Origin: Actinomadura xylanilytica
GTDB lineage: Bacteria > Actinomycetota > Actinomycetes > Streptosporangiales > Streptosporangiaceae
Length of the DNA stretch: 64,000 nt
NCBI RefSeq assembly: GCF_030283145.1
Contig: NZ_JASNWE010000004.1
Location: forward strand, 1-64,000
Direction of reading: 5' to 3'
Under the pieces are notes generated by a model. The model ran no database searches. It was not told the origin of the DNA and saw only the letters and a program-made list of their open reading frames with translations. Positions 8,365 through 16,198 of this stretch are shown here, in pieces. Each line of letters opens with the position of its first letter. Position 1 is the stretch's first letter. Made by a program: the position numbers and the translations under genes.

Positions 8365-8406
8365 CTTCAGCGCTACTACGGACCGGTCCGCCGGCACACC
8401 CAGCGA
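8365..8406. repeat. 42-bp sequence repeated at 24814-24855
   Basis: Lies in the intron RNA upstream of the maturase start. It begins CTTCAGCGCTACTACGG and ends GGCACACCCAGCGA, and the same 42 bases occur exactly at 24814-24855 in the same orientation. Flanks differ at both sites. Confidence 0.9.
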
Positions 8407-8875
8407 CGGTACTCAGCCCCTCACAGTTTTGGACTGCTCGAGGCGCTCCCTCTCTCCCGCCCTCGCAGGCGAGTAATTTCCGGGCATGCCTTCTCCTGTT
8501 CCACACAGACGCCGCAGACCGGGCTCACGCCACCTCCATGCCGGACACCACCTGGCCAATAAGCGGATACCCGCCAGGCTCATCCCGAAGCTTTCCCCAC
8601 ACCCCGGTTTCGATGTCACCTTATGAGTAACGACACGTCAGCAGTGGTTCACTCGCGTTCGTCTTCCCGGTCCCTACCTGACACCTTTCTGGCGCCTTTT
8701 CCTCATCGCTCACCACGACGGTCTTCAGCCAACGCAGCATGAGGCGGTTTGAAGCCTCCCTCCGCAGGGCGACTCCGAAGGGCCACAAAACCTTCATCAT
8801 CTGTGCAGCGCCGCTCCGGACAGCTCTGCCTACATCACGAGCCTCCTTCACGTTCAGGACACACGGGGAAGCTCA

Positions 8876-9661
8876 GTGTCCGTCGTGGTGAATTTCGATG
8901 GTGGTCTGGTCAGGGGGCCGTTCGGCCCGGGTGCGGTGGAGCGGGAACGCTTTCGCTTGCTGGCGTCGCGCGCGCCAGCGTGGGTGGCAGCGTCAAGCGA
9001 TCCGGCGTGGCAGTCGGTTCCGGCCCCACACGGGCAGGGCGGCGGGCGTCACCATAGCGGGTCCTGCCGGGCAGGAGGTTCGGACCAGGCCGGCATGGTG
9101 CGGGGTTCGGGGTGAGCGCGACGCCAGTGGCCAAGGTACTCGCGGCCGCAGGTCCGGCACCACGCGCGGTAGAGATGGATGATCAGAGCAGGGCAGGCAG
9201 ACAGCACCTCGCACACACATCTGATCTATTACCAGGGGTCGTCATGACGACGAGTCGGACCCACGAACGGAATATGCACGACCACTTCTAACCTGCACAG
9301 ATACATCCTCTGCCGTCTCCCGTTCATAGAGAGAACCTCGAAAAGGATCCCGAGAAGAACCCCGAACAGAAGGCCGGGAGGGGTGCCACCACACGCCTCA
9401 ATGGGGGTCTTCGAACTTAACCGTGCCCGGTGGGCACGGTCCGCTGTCAGGGTCTTGACGGGTGCAGAACGCCCGTGACGCTCTGTGATTCTTCGAGTTG
9501 CGACGCTTGAAGGATCACGTGAAGGGCCACGGGCCTGTCCAACGATACGACGCGGCTGTTCGGCTTGGTCGGGGTGGAGGTGGTCGGCGTCGCGGTCGGC
9601 GCCGCCGAACCCTGATCGGGAGATGCATAAAGGATTCATATAAAGCCGCTATGCTTCAGCC
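8876..9661. other. Long intergenic region with one hairpin
   Basis: About 790 bp without a convincing gene. Open frames of 60-140 codons occur on both strands but lack start sites or recognisable domains. A perfect hairpin lies at 9420-9440 (ACCGTGCCC, loop GGT, GGGCACGGT) with no T-tract. Just before the MarR gene, 9624-9656 is unusually AT-rich for the window (ATAAAGGATTCAT and ATAAAGCCGCTAT arranged as similar halves). That is a plausible MarR operator/promoter. Confidence 0.4.
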
Positions 9662-10120
9662 ATGAGTCGCCAAGGCGCCGCGCACGGCGCTTTCGATGCC
9701 ATCGGGTCAGCCCTCTACGGTCTGGCCACCAGGGCCGTGAGACGCCTTCCCCGTGACATGAGCCTGACGTCCGCCGCCACCTTGGCCACCCTGGACAAGA
9801 CCGGTCCGCGACGGATCACCGATCTGGCGGTGGCCGAGGGCGTCACCCAGCCCGCGATGACCGTCCTGGTCCGGGTGATGGAGGAATCCGGGCTGGTCGA
9901 GCGGAAGGGCGATCCGTCCGACAAGCGGGTCACGCTGGTGTGCCTGACCGAGGCCGGCGCGTCGTACGCCCGGACGCGGCGCCAGGCGGGCGTCGACGCG
10001 TACGCGCGGTTGCTCGACGAACTCACCGGTGACGAGGTCGAGGCCTTGGCGGCAGCCCTTCCGGCGCTGCTGCATCTGGCGGAGCTCGAAAGCCACGCCC
10101 GAGAGGAGTCGGACCGGTGA
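9662..10120 (+). CDS. MarR-family transcriptional regulator
   Basis: 152 aa from ATG 9662. The winged helix-turn-helix is clear: RRITDLAVAEGVTQPAMTVL (recognition helix) followed by the wing VERKGDPSDKRVTLVCLTEAG, the MarR hallmark. There is no obvious ribosome site, so the transcript may be leaderless. The next gene, a multidrug-type exporter, starts within its stop codon. The pair probably forms a drug- or phenolic-responsive autorepressed operon, with the AT-rich half-sites upstream as the likely operator. Confidence 0.92.
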   Translation: MSRQGAAHGAFDAIGSALYGLATRAVRRLPRDMSLTSAATLATLDKTGPRRITDLAVAEGVTQPAMTVLVRVMEESGLVERKGDPSDKRVTLVCLTEAGASYARTRRQAGVDAYARLLDELTGDEVEALAAALPALLHLAELESHAREESDR

Positions 10121-11601
10121 CCGAGGCCCAGGCTCATGACCAGTCCATGAGTACTGCCCTGATTCGTTCCGAGGCACGTCTGCTGGTCCCCGCCCTGATG
10201 TTCATCGCCCTGGTCGTGGCGGCGGTCGCCAGCCTCGGGACGCCGCTCATCACCAGCGTGGCGACTACGTTCCACGTCTCCCTCGACAGCGCGCAGTGGA
10301 CGCTGACCATCTCCCTGCTCAGCGGCGCCGTCGCCACACCCGTCCTCGGCCGGCTCGGAGCCGGTCCGCACCGGCGGGCCACGATTCTCGCCACGCTGGC
10401 GGTCGTCGTCGTCGGCAGCGCGCTCACCGTGCTGCCGCTGCCGTTCGCCTGGCTGCTCGTGGGCAGAGCGGCCCAAGGCGTCGGACTCGGTCTCACGGCG
10501 CTGATGATGGGCGTGGCCCGCGACCATCTTCCCGAGGAGCGCAGCGCGGCCACGATCGCCCTGATCTCAGTGGTCTCCATCATCGGAGCCGGCGTCGGCT
10601 ACCCGCTGGCCGCGCTGCTCGCCGAGTTCGGCGGACTGCGGGCCGCCTACGGCCTCGGCCTGCTCGTCACCGCCATCGCCTTCGTGACCGCGTGGCGCTC
10701 CATGCCCGCAGCTCCCGAAGGCCGCTCCGCTCACGTGAACGTGGCCGGTGCGCTCGTCCTGGCGGGTGGACTGCTCCTCGTCCTGTTCCTGGCCGGCGAG
10801 AGGAGCCTGTGGAGCCGACACCTCGCCGTGGCGGTGACCCTTGCCGTCGCCGCCGTACTCCTGCTCTGCGTCTGGACCGTTTCCGAACTGCGAACCACGA
10901 CGCCCCTGATCGACGTCCGGGCGGTACGGCACCCGGCGGTCGCCGGGGCGAACATCGCCATGTTCGTCGGCGGGAGCGGCATGTACCTCCTGCTCACGCT
11001 CATCACCCGCTACGCACAGACGCCGAACAGCGCCGGCTACGGCTTCGGACTGACCACCTTCGTGGCGGGGCTGGTCCTCATCCCGTTCTCCGTGCTGGGG
11101 TTCGTCGCCGGCAAGCTCACGCCCCGGGTCCGCGAACGGATCGACGGCCCCCTGCTCCTGGCCGGCAGCGCCGCCATCGTCGGCGGCGGGTTCGCCCTGT
11201 TCGCCACCGCCCGGTCCAACCTGGCCGAACTGCTCGTGGCCATGGGCGTGCTGGGCTTCGGCGTCGGCAGCTTCTCGGCCGCCATGCCCGGCGTCATCCT
11301 GGCCGTCACACCCAAGAGCGAGACGTCGAGCGCCATGAGCTTCAACTACGTCGTCCGCAGCGTCGGGTACTCCCTGGGCAGCGCCATCGGCGGTCTGGTC
11401 CTGGCCGCCGGCACCGCCACGGGCCGCCTCTTCCCGAACGACGACGCCTACACGACCGCGGCGCTGGTCGGCGTCGCCGCGATGGCGATCACGACGATGG
11501 CCAGCCTCGCCCTCGCCCGCCGACGCTCACCCGAGACCAACCCGATCACAGCCCCAGTCGGTGTGCCGGGCCAGGGCCGGTCGAGTCGAACCGGAAGCTG
11601 A
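10117..11601 (+). CDS. MFS exporter, DHA2-type (14-helix) drug transporter
   Basis: 494 aa from GTG 10117, overlapping the MarR stop by 4 bp (GTGA), so translation is coupled. A membrane protein with about 14 hydrophobic segments. The N-terminal half has the drug-antiporter pattern (QWTLTISLLSGAVATPVLGR, then LLVGRAAQGVGLGL). The last cytoplasmic stretch is basic. It should be a proton-coupled exporter in the cytoplasmic membrane. The substrate is unknown; the adjacent MarR regulator suggests a small aromatic compound or drug. Confidence 0.9.
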   Translation: MTEAQAHDQSMSTALIRSEARLLVPALMFIALVVAAVASLGTPLITSVATTFHVSLDSAQWTLTISLLSGAVATPVLGRLGAGPHRRATILATLAVVVVGSALTVLPLPFAWLLVGRAAQGVGLGLTALMMGVARDHLPEERSAATIALISVVSIIGAGVGYPLAALLAEFGGLRAAYGLGLLVTAIAFVTAWRSMPAAPEGRSAHVNVAGALVLAGGLLLVLFLAGERSLWSRHLAVAVTLAVAAVLLLCVWTVSELRTTTPLIDVRAVRHPAVAGANIAMFVGGSGMYLLLTLITRYAQTPNSAGYGFGLTTFVAGLVLIPFSVLGFVAGKLTPRVRERIDGPLLLAGSAAIVGGGFALFATARSNLAELLVAMGVLGFGVGSFSAAMPGVILAVTPKSETSSAMSFNYVVRSVGYSLGSAIGGLVLAAGTATGRLFPNDDAYTTAALVGVAAMAITTMASLALARRRSPETNPITAPVGVPGQGRSSRTGS

Positions 11602-11714
11602 GGATCGAAGCCGTCCGACTTCGACGCCGTCTCCGTCGGCTCGCTGGCCCACAGCGCGCCGGCCGTGGATCTGAGCATACTTCTGAGCATCCATTCCGAA
11701 CACAGGAGGTAACC

Positions 11715-12008
11715 GTGGCCAAGGGCTATTGGGTCAGCGCCTACCGCACCATTGCGGACCCCGAGAAGCTTGCTGCCTACAACAAGCTGGCCGCTCCAGC
11801 CGTCGAGGCCGCGGGCGGGCGGCTGCTCGCCCGCGGCAGCCGGGTCGTCGCACACGACGCCGGAATCGCCGAGCGCACCGTCCTGATCGAGTTCGACAGC
11901 TTTGAACAGGCGGTCGCCGCACATGCGAGTGCGGCCTACCAGGAGGCGCTGGCCGCACTTGCTGACGGCGTCGAGCGCGACTTCCGCATCATCGAAGGCC
12001 TCGACTGA
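11715..12008 (+). CDS. DUF1330 family protein
   Basis: 97 aa from GTG 11715, set by a strong AGGAGGT at 11704-11710. A small ferredoxin-like alpha/beta barrel protein: GYWVSAYRTIADPEKLAAYN, then FDSFEQAVAAHASAAYQEAL, the standard DUF1330 pattern. The function is not established; the fold resembles dimeric alpha-beta barrel monooxygenases. It lies 113 bp after the exporter gene in the same direction and may be in the same regulon. Confidence 0.9.
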   Translation: MAKGYWVSAYRTIADPEKLAAYNKLAAPAVEAAGGRLLARGSRVVAHDAGIAERTVLIEFDSFEQAVAAHASAAYQEALAALADGVERDFRIIEGLD

Positions 12009-12066
12009 CGACCGATGCTGCGTCGGCGACGAACACGAAGCCGACTGCGGGGATCACCCCGGCTCG

Positions 12067-13152
12067 TCAGCGGGGCGGCTCGGACGTCGGCCTCGATGTC
12101 GGCGGGGTGCGTTCGACGAGGTTCCAGCGGCCGATGTGGGTCATCAGGGCGGCGTAGGGGTTCGGGGTCACGATGTTGGAGAAGTAGAACGTGCCTCCGG
12201 GGCGGCACAGGCGGGACAGAGTGGTGCGGATCAGGGCTCGGGCGAAGCGTTCTTCGAGGTAGTCGAAGAGGCCTCCGGCCAGGACCAGGTCGAAGGGGCC
12301 GTAGTCGGAGGCCAGGTGGGCGGCGGTGCGCAGGACGTTGCCGGGGGCCGCGGCGGTCTGGGCGCGGGTCGTGGGCGGCAGGTGTGTGAGGGTGCGCTGG
12401 AGGGCGTCGGGGTCGACGTCGTTGAGGACCAGGCGGTCAGCGGGGTGCAGGAGAGCCGGGGCGACTCGGCGCAGGTCGGCGGCGCCTCCGGACGCGATCA
12501 GCAGGATGCGGCGGCCGGTGGCGCGCGCGGGGGCCGTGCTCGGGACGTCCGCCGGGTCGCTCCCGAGTGCGGACTCGATGAGCGCGGCTTGGTGGGCGAT
12601 CTTGTTGCGGTGCTGGTCGGTTATGGGGGCGTGCAGGAGGTAGTCGTCGAAGTGGTGGCCCCAGGTGCTGGGCACGCCTCCGGGCTGACCGCGCAGGATG
12701 TACTCGATGATCTCGAAGTCGCCGGCCCGGCCGCGAGCCTGCTCACGGCTCAGCTGGACCATGCCGCCGGCGTCGGCGAACATCTCGGCCAGCGGTGCCA
12801 TGGCCGCCGTGACGGTGTCCTGACGGGCCGTGGCGAGCGCGGCGGGGAGTCGGCGGAGGGCGAAGTCGTCGAAGTAACGGTGTGCGGTCGCGCGGTCTGC
12901 GCCGGCGATCGCCGGGAGTTCGGCCTCAATGGGCCGTGCGCAGAAGGCGCGGATCGCCGCAGAACAGAAGCAGGCCCCACCCGCCGCCCGGCGAACCGGG
13001 CCTGCGGACGGGGCCTCGACTTCAAGGGCCTCGTCTATCCTGCCCCCGAGGGGCCAGCCTGTTACAGGCAGGCTGGGCCCTCCTATGACGCCAGCGGCAC
13101 CTCTCGGACCGGGGTGGTCCCCGAACTTCCCCGCAGGTCGATGTCGGCCCAC
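12067..13152 (-). CDS. Class I SAM-dependent methyltransferase, N-terminus uncertain
   Basis: The frame gives up to 361 aa. A Rossmann methyltransferase core is visible: RRILLIASGGAADLRRVAPA (motif I region), RLVLNDVDPDALQRTLTHL (acidic loop), DLVLAGGLFDYLEERFARAL, and RLCRPGGTFYFSNI. An N-terminal region (DFEIIEYILRGQPGGVPSTW, then HHFDDYLLHAP) resembles that of stand-alone small-molecule or lipid methyltransferases. Family-like sequence begins around residue 60 (near 12975), and no ATG or GTG lies between there and the frame start. The gene is therefore probably 5'-truncated or fused to foreign sequence at about 13.0 kb, where a decayed TCD1/trypsin locus begins. The substrate is unknown. 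Confidence 0.75.
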   Translation of the reverse strand: MGRHRPAGKFGDHPGPRGAAGVIGGPSLPVTGWPLGGRIDEALEVEAPSAGPVRRAAGGACFCSAAIRAFCARPIEAELPAIAGADRATAHRYFDDFALRRLPAALATARQDTVTAAMAPLAEMFADAGGMVQLSREQARGRAGDFEIIEYILRGQPGGVPSTWGHHFDDYLLHAPITDQHRNKIAHQAALIESALGSDPADVPSTAPARATGRRILLIASGGAADLRRVAPALLHPADRLVLNDVDPDALQRTLTHLPPTTRAQTAAAPGNVLRTAAHLASDYGPFDLVLAGGLFDYLEERFARALIRTTLSRLCRPGGTFYFSNIVTPNPYAALMTHIGRWNLVERTPPTSRPTSEPPR

Positions 13153-13792
13153 ACCGTGTAGCCGATCCGCGGGCTGCCGAGGAATCCGGTACCGGCAGAG
13201 TCGCCGTGCCCGTCCCGGAGGCGGACCGTCCCGGAGGCGAGGACGGTGTCGGCATCCTCATGGTCGCCGTGCCCGGCTCCGGCCGCAGTACGGTCGGATT
13301 CGTCCTGGTCGTACACGGGGCCTCCTCGGTGAAGGGAGCGGGAGGGTGCTGGCAGTTGCGACGGCGGATCCCGGCATGCCCCGCGGGACTCAGCCCGGAG
13401 GCGGGGCCGCCCGCCGGGCCTCGGCCCGCGGACTCGGGGCCGGGTACGGTTTCCGACACCGCGTCCGAACCGGCAGGGCTGCTGTGCCATGTAAGGCTGA
13501 CGGAGAAGTTGGCCTCCGCAGAGGAGCCCGCGACAAAGACCTTCGCATCGGCGGAGAGCGACATGCCGAATTCGAGGGTCGCCTCGTCCGGCGGCCGGAG
13601 CATGCCACGGCAGCGGCCGACGAAGTCGTCCGCAACCGGCCGTACGACATCCAGCATCTGTTCCAGGGACTGTCCGGCCCGGACGACGGCACGGCTGCCG
13701 CGTCCGACGCGCACGACGTCCTCCCCGGCGTCGTTCACCTGCACTCGTACGACCTCGCCGCCACTCCCCAGCGGCACCTCGACTGTGTACAC
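13022..13792 (-). CDS. TCD1 (CU044_2847-type, trypsin-co-occurring domain) protein, read-through C-terminus
   Basis: GTG 13792 starts VYTVEVPLGSGGEVVRVQVN; the domain continues RAGQSLEQMLDVVRPVADDF and ends DEATLEFGMSLSADAKVF plus ANFSVSLTW. This is the small TCD1 domain found beside trypsin-like proteases in actinobacterial conflict systems. A normal member stops soon after LTW (about 105 aa). Here the frame runs on for another 150 low-complexity Pro/Arg residues into neighbouring sequence, so the native stop appears lost. Downstream on the same strand is a trypsin-like fragment, as expected for the partner gene. Confidence 0.65.
   Translation of the reverse strand: MYTVEVPLGSGGEVVRVQVNDAGEDVVRVGRGSRAVVRAGQSLEQMLDVVRPVADDFVGRCRGMLRPPDEATLEFGMSLSADAKVFVAGSSAEANFSVSLTWHSSPAGSDAVSETVPGPESAGRGPAGGPASGLSPAGHAGIRRRNCQHPPAPFTEEAPCTTRTNPTVLRPEPGTATMRMPTPSSPPGRSASGTGTATLPVPDSSAARGSATRCGPTSTCGEVRGPPRSERCRWRHRRAQPACNRLAPRGQDRRGP
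13054..13075. terminator. Hairpin between methyltransferase and TCD1/trypsin relic
   Basis: CCAGCCTG and CAGGCTGG form a perfect 8-bp stem around a 6-nt loop. It lies just after the stop of the protease fragment (13083) on the minus strand. No long T-tract follows, so termination is possible, not proven. Confidence 0.45.
13083..13316 (-). pseudogene. Trypsin-like protease N-terminal fragment
   Basis: GTG 13316 has a strong GAGGAGG site 4 nt upstream, and the frame gives 77 aa. The start (VYDQDESDRTAAGAGHGD) leads into ASGTVRLRDGHGDSAGTGFL, which is the first strand and GTGF motif of S1-type proteases. The catalytic His region that should follow is absent. The sequence jumps to IGYTVWADIDLRGSSGTTPV and stops, so a large internal part has been deleted. 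It was probably the partner protease of the TCD1 gene just upstream. Confidence 0.6.
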
Positions 13793-13929
13793 GGCTTGAC
13801 CCTCCGACAGCGGCTTGACGTTCCCCGATCGTGAATTGGGCCTCCACGCCCCTGAGCTAGGCGGCTCGTGAGGTAAACGGAGGATATCCGGCCGTGTGCC
13901 GAGAGTCACAGGATTGACCGAGGCGGTGT

Positions 13930-14254
13930 GCCAGCACCTCGTTGCCTATGCCCGGGACCCGGCCGCCGTCCCGTCCAGGTGGAAGCAGCTCCGTGTGCCG
14001 CACTGCGCATCCCACGACGCAAAGGTCATGTCTCGCTTCCTCGCCCGGCTCGTCTGGCACTTCGACCGGAAGGTACATCTGATCGGGGACCGACACTCGG
14101 TCCACCACTCGAAGGCTGTACGGGCCTGGCTCGCCGACCACAAGGGCGAGATCGAGCTGCACTTCCTGCCCTCGTACTCACCCGAACTGAACCCGGACGA
14201 GCTGGTCAACGCCGAACTCAAAGGCAGCCTGCCCCACACCCACCGGGCAAGACC
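13930..14254 (+). pseudogene. IS630-family transposase, C-terminal fragment
   Basis: Reads KVMSRFLARLVWHFDRKVHL, IGDRHSVHHSKAVRAWLADH and LHFLPSYSPELNPDELVNAE, the C-terminal catalytic part of IS630 transposases (second Asp in LIGD, Glu in SPELNPDE). The N-terminal half is missing. At HRARPRVDTG the sequence switches to another transposase family. Confidence 0.85.
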
Positions 14255-14450
14255 CCGGGTCGATACCGGCCACTTTGCCGGGGAACTCGCCCTGGAATGC
14301 CTGGCCCAGGATGTGCGGTTCGCGATCGGCGCCAAACGGATCAAACCGTTGTGGGCACACGCCGCCCAGATCTCCGATGATGCGTGGACGCCCGCGATCG
14401 GCCTGGACGATGAGGGCCGTGAGGTCGCGGTCATGCCCTATGTCTCGAAC
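14255..14450 (+). pseudogene. IS1380-family transposase, internal fragment
   Basis: Continues in frame with the IS630 piece: RVDTGHFAGELALECLAQDV, then RFAIGAKRIKPLW and AWTPAIGLDDEGREVAVMPY. This matches the middle part of IS1380 transposases (RxDSGYF with the catalytic Asp, FAIGAKR). Neither IS end was recognised. The open frame spanning both families (to 14600) is a chimera produced by recombination or deletion. Confidence 0.7.
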
Positions 14451-14530
14451 TGGTGCGTCGATCTTGTCTCGGTTCACCGGATTCGATGGTCCTGTGGTGG
14501 GTCGAGGGGCGGGGCGGATACCGTCCAGCC

Positions 14531-15844
14531 GTGGATGAGGAGAAGTCGGGTGATCCGGCCACGACTCGGTTGGATCGTGCCGCGATACTGGCCGCCGTAA
14601 TCGTGCTGGTCGTGGCGGCATTGGGAGGTGACGGCGTCCCGGCCGCCGCTCGCTGGCTGGGCGGACTGCAGGACGGCATGCATCGGACCGGCGCGCCTCT
14701 CCCAGGGCCGATCGCCGACGAGCCATTGCGCGACAAGGTCGCGTTGCTGGCCACTACGGGCACCTATCCGTGGGTCTTCGGCGGTGTGCTGGTCCAGGCG
14801 GCCATCGGAGCGTCGGACGTGCGGGCGTCGAGCATTCGCGACGGCGGAATATATTGGACGTATCGGCGTCACTCGCTGGCCCTGAATGCAGTGAGCCGGG
14901 ATGAGACGAACGGCGACCTCTACCTCACCTGGCGGGACCGCGACGACAAGCACATCCGGGCCGTCGACCGGGTCGACGTGGCCGCCGGGAAGGTCGTCTG
15001 GCACCACGATGCCGGAGCCGACATCGACAGACTCGGCAAACGCGAGGACAACCTGATCGTGGCGGCGCACCCGGTCGGCTCGCCGGCGGCCGTGGCGTTG
15101 TCGTTCTCCCTTGCGACCGGGCTCGACGAGGCGACCGGGCGGCGGCGGTGGGCGGTCCCGCAGCCGAAAGACTGCTCGCTGATCGCCGACCCGCGGACCA
15201 TCGCCGGTGCCTCCGGCCTTGTCGCCGTCGTTCAGCAATGCGTCGAAAAGAACCAGAGCAGGCTGTTCCTGCTCGGCCTCGACACCGCCACCGGTGCCTC
15301 GCGATGGCGCACCCCACTCCCGTCCAGAGAATGGTCCGAGCCGCCCGACTATGTCGAGCCGATACCCGGCGGGCGCCTCCTTGTCGGCGGACGCCTTGAT
15401 CCCTGGCTGGCCGTCGATGCCACAACGGGACGGCCCTCCAAGAAAGGGTTGCGGCCCCTCGCGCACTGGGTGCGGAACGGAGATGCACGGAATGGGCCCG
15501 CGGTCGCCCAATGCGCCCTGGCCAAGTGGTGTGGGTATGACATCGCCACCGGACGCCGGATCTGGACCCAGACAGCACCGCCCGGCTTCCAGACGGACGG
15601 CCGTAACCCGGTAATCAGCCATGGCCGGGTCTACGCCCTGACCGAGGAGGACACCCTCGGGATCGAGCCCGGCCGTCAGATCAACGTCCTTGACCAGAAG
15701 ACCGGCGCGTGGATCACCCGGCTTCCACTCCCTTCGCCGCCCGGAGACCAGCCGGGTTCCACGCCGTCCATCCCACAGATCCGTGATGGGGTTTTCATCG
15801 TCGGCTATCCGTCGGTGTACAGCCTGCTGGGAAAGAAGTCCTAA
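14531..15844 (+). CDS. Membrane-anchored PQQ-type beta-propeller protein
   Basis: 437 aa from GTG 14531 (VDEEKSGDPATTRLDRAAIL); the frame is open further upstream but into the transposase relic. One N-terminal membrane helix (AAILAAVIVLVVAALGG) is followed by an extracellular domain with PQQ-like repeats of the form AVDRVDVAAGKVVWHHD, GLDEATGRRRWAV, GLDTATGASRWRTPL, GYDIATGRRIWTQ, VLDQKTGAWITRLPL. Such propellers are usually structural or binding modules at the cell surface. No PQQ-enzyme active site was seen. The downstream neighbour is the left att site of the island, so the gene marks the old chromosome side. Confidence 0.8.
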   Translation: MDEEKSGDPATTRLDRAAILAAVIVLVVAALGGDGVPAAARWLGGLQDGMHRTGAPLPGPIADEPLRDKVALLATTGTYPWVFGGVLVQAAIGASDVRASSIRDGGIYWTYRRHSLALNAVSRDETNGDLYLTWRDRDDKHIRAVDRVDVAAGKVVWHHDAGADIDRLGKREDNLIVAAHPVGSPAAVALSFSLATGLDEATGRRRWAVPQPKDCSLIADPRTIAGASGLVAVVQQCVEKNQSRLFLLGLDTATGASRWRTPLPSREWSEPPDYVEPIPGGRLLVGGRLDPWLAVDATTGRPSKKGLRPLAHWVRNGDARNGPAVAQCALAKWCGYDIATGRRIWTQTAPPGFQTDGRNPVISHGRVYALTEEDTLGIEPGRQINVLDQKTGAWITRLPLPSPPGDQPGSTPSIPQIRDGVFIVGYPSVYSLLGKKS

Positions 15845-15859
15845 TACCCAGCAAGGCCC

Positions 15860-15904
15860 CTCTTAATCCGCGGGTTCGGGGTTCAAGTCCCTGACGGCAC
15901 ACCC
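15860..15904 (+). repeat. Left attachment repeat (tRNA-Lys 3' end)
   Basis: 45 bp identical to 34520-34564. Begins at CTCTTAATCC (Lys CTT anticodon loop) and includes the T arm GGGGTTCAAGTCCC and the acceptor strand ending GACGGCAC. The 5' half of a tRNA is absent here. Typical of a tyrosine-integrase att site within a tRNA 3' end. Confidence 0.9.
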
Positions 15905-16198
15905 GCTCCGACCAGCGAGACACCCCTCACGGGAGCCGTCGCTGTCGTCGTATGAGGCCGAACTGAGGCTAACCTGCGCCCGTCACTATGCGTGCATTGG
16001 GCCAAGACGTTCTCGGCCACTTTTGGGACCCTCGATGCCCCGTACGCAGGCATGCATCATCGCGCGTGGAGCCCTTCGACTCGCCACGCCGGATGGTGTT
16101 CAGTTGTCCTTTCTGCATCGAAGTATCAGCGACAGGGAGCCGTAAAGGCTCTGGTCATACGCTCCCGAAGCGGCCCTGCAGGCCAGCGGCGGAGCGGC

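Larger units (their letters stand above)
6929..8864 (-). mobile_element. Group II intron (1,936 bp) in IS3 terminal repeat
   Basis: The 5' end reads GTGTGTCC at 8864, fitting the GUGYG rule. The 3' end reads CTACTCGAC at 6929, fitting the terminal AY rule. Both boundaries are independently fixed because the flanks join into an IS3 inverted repeat. It encodes a reverse transcriptase/maturase (7014-8276), followed by a domain V hairpin and a domain VI hairpin. It lies on the same strand as the IS transposase. The intron appears complete, so it may be splicing-competent and mobile. Confidence 0.85.
5671..8875 (-). mobile_element. IS3-family element split by a group II intron
   Basis: The right end (plus strand 5671 onward) begins TGAGGTTCCCCCCGT and continues with CACGGCCAC. 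On the minus strand the left end starts TGAGCTTCCCC at 8875-8865, is interrupted by 1,936 bp of intron (8864-6929), and resumes CCGTTTCACGGCCAC at 6928. Removing the intron restores a left repeat that matches the right one. Without the intron the element is about 1.27 kb, normal for IS3. No target duplication was recognised at the outer edges. Confidence 0.85.

Noticed and set aside
9229..9639. 136-codon minus-strand frame upstream of the MarR gene
   Set aside because: No start site, no domain, and it covers the AT-rich regulatory stretch.
11902..13161. 419-codon plus-strand frame over the methyltransferase
   Set aside because: Gly/Val/Arg-biased antisense shadow; the minus frame has methyltransferase motifs.
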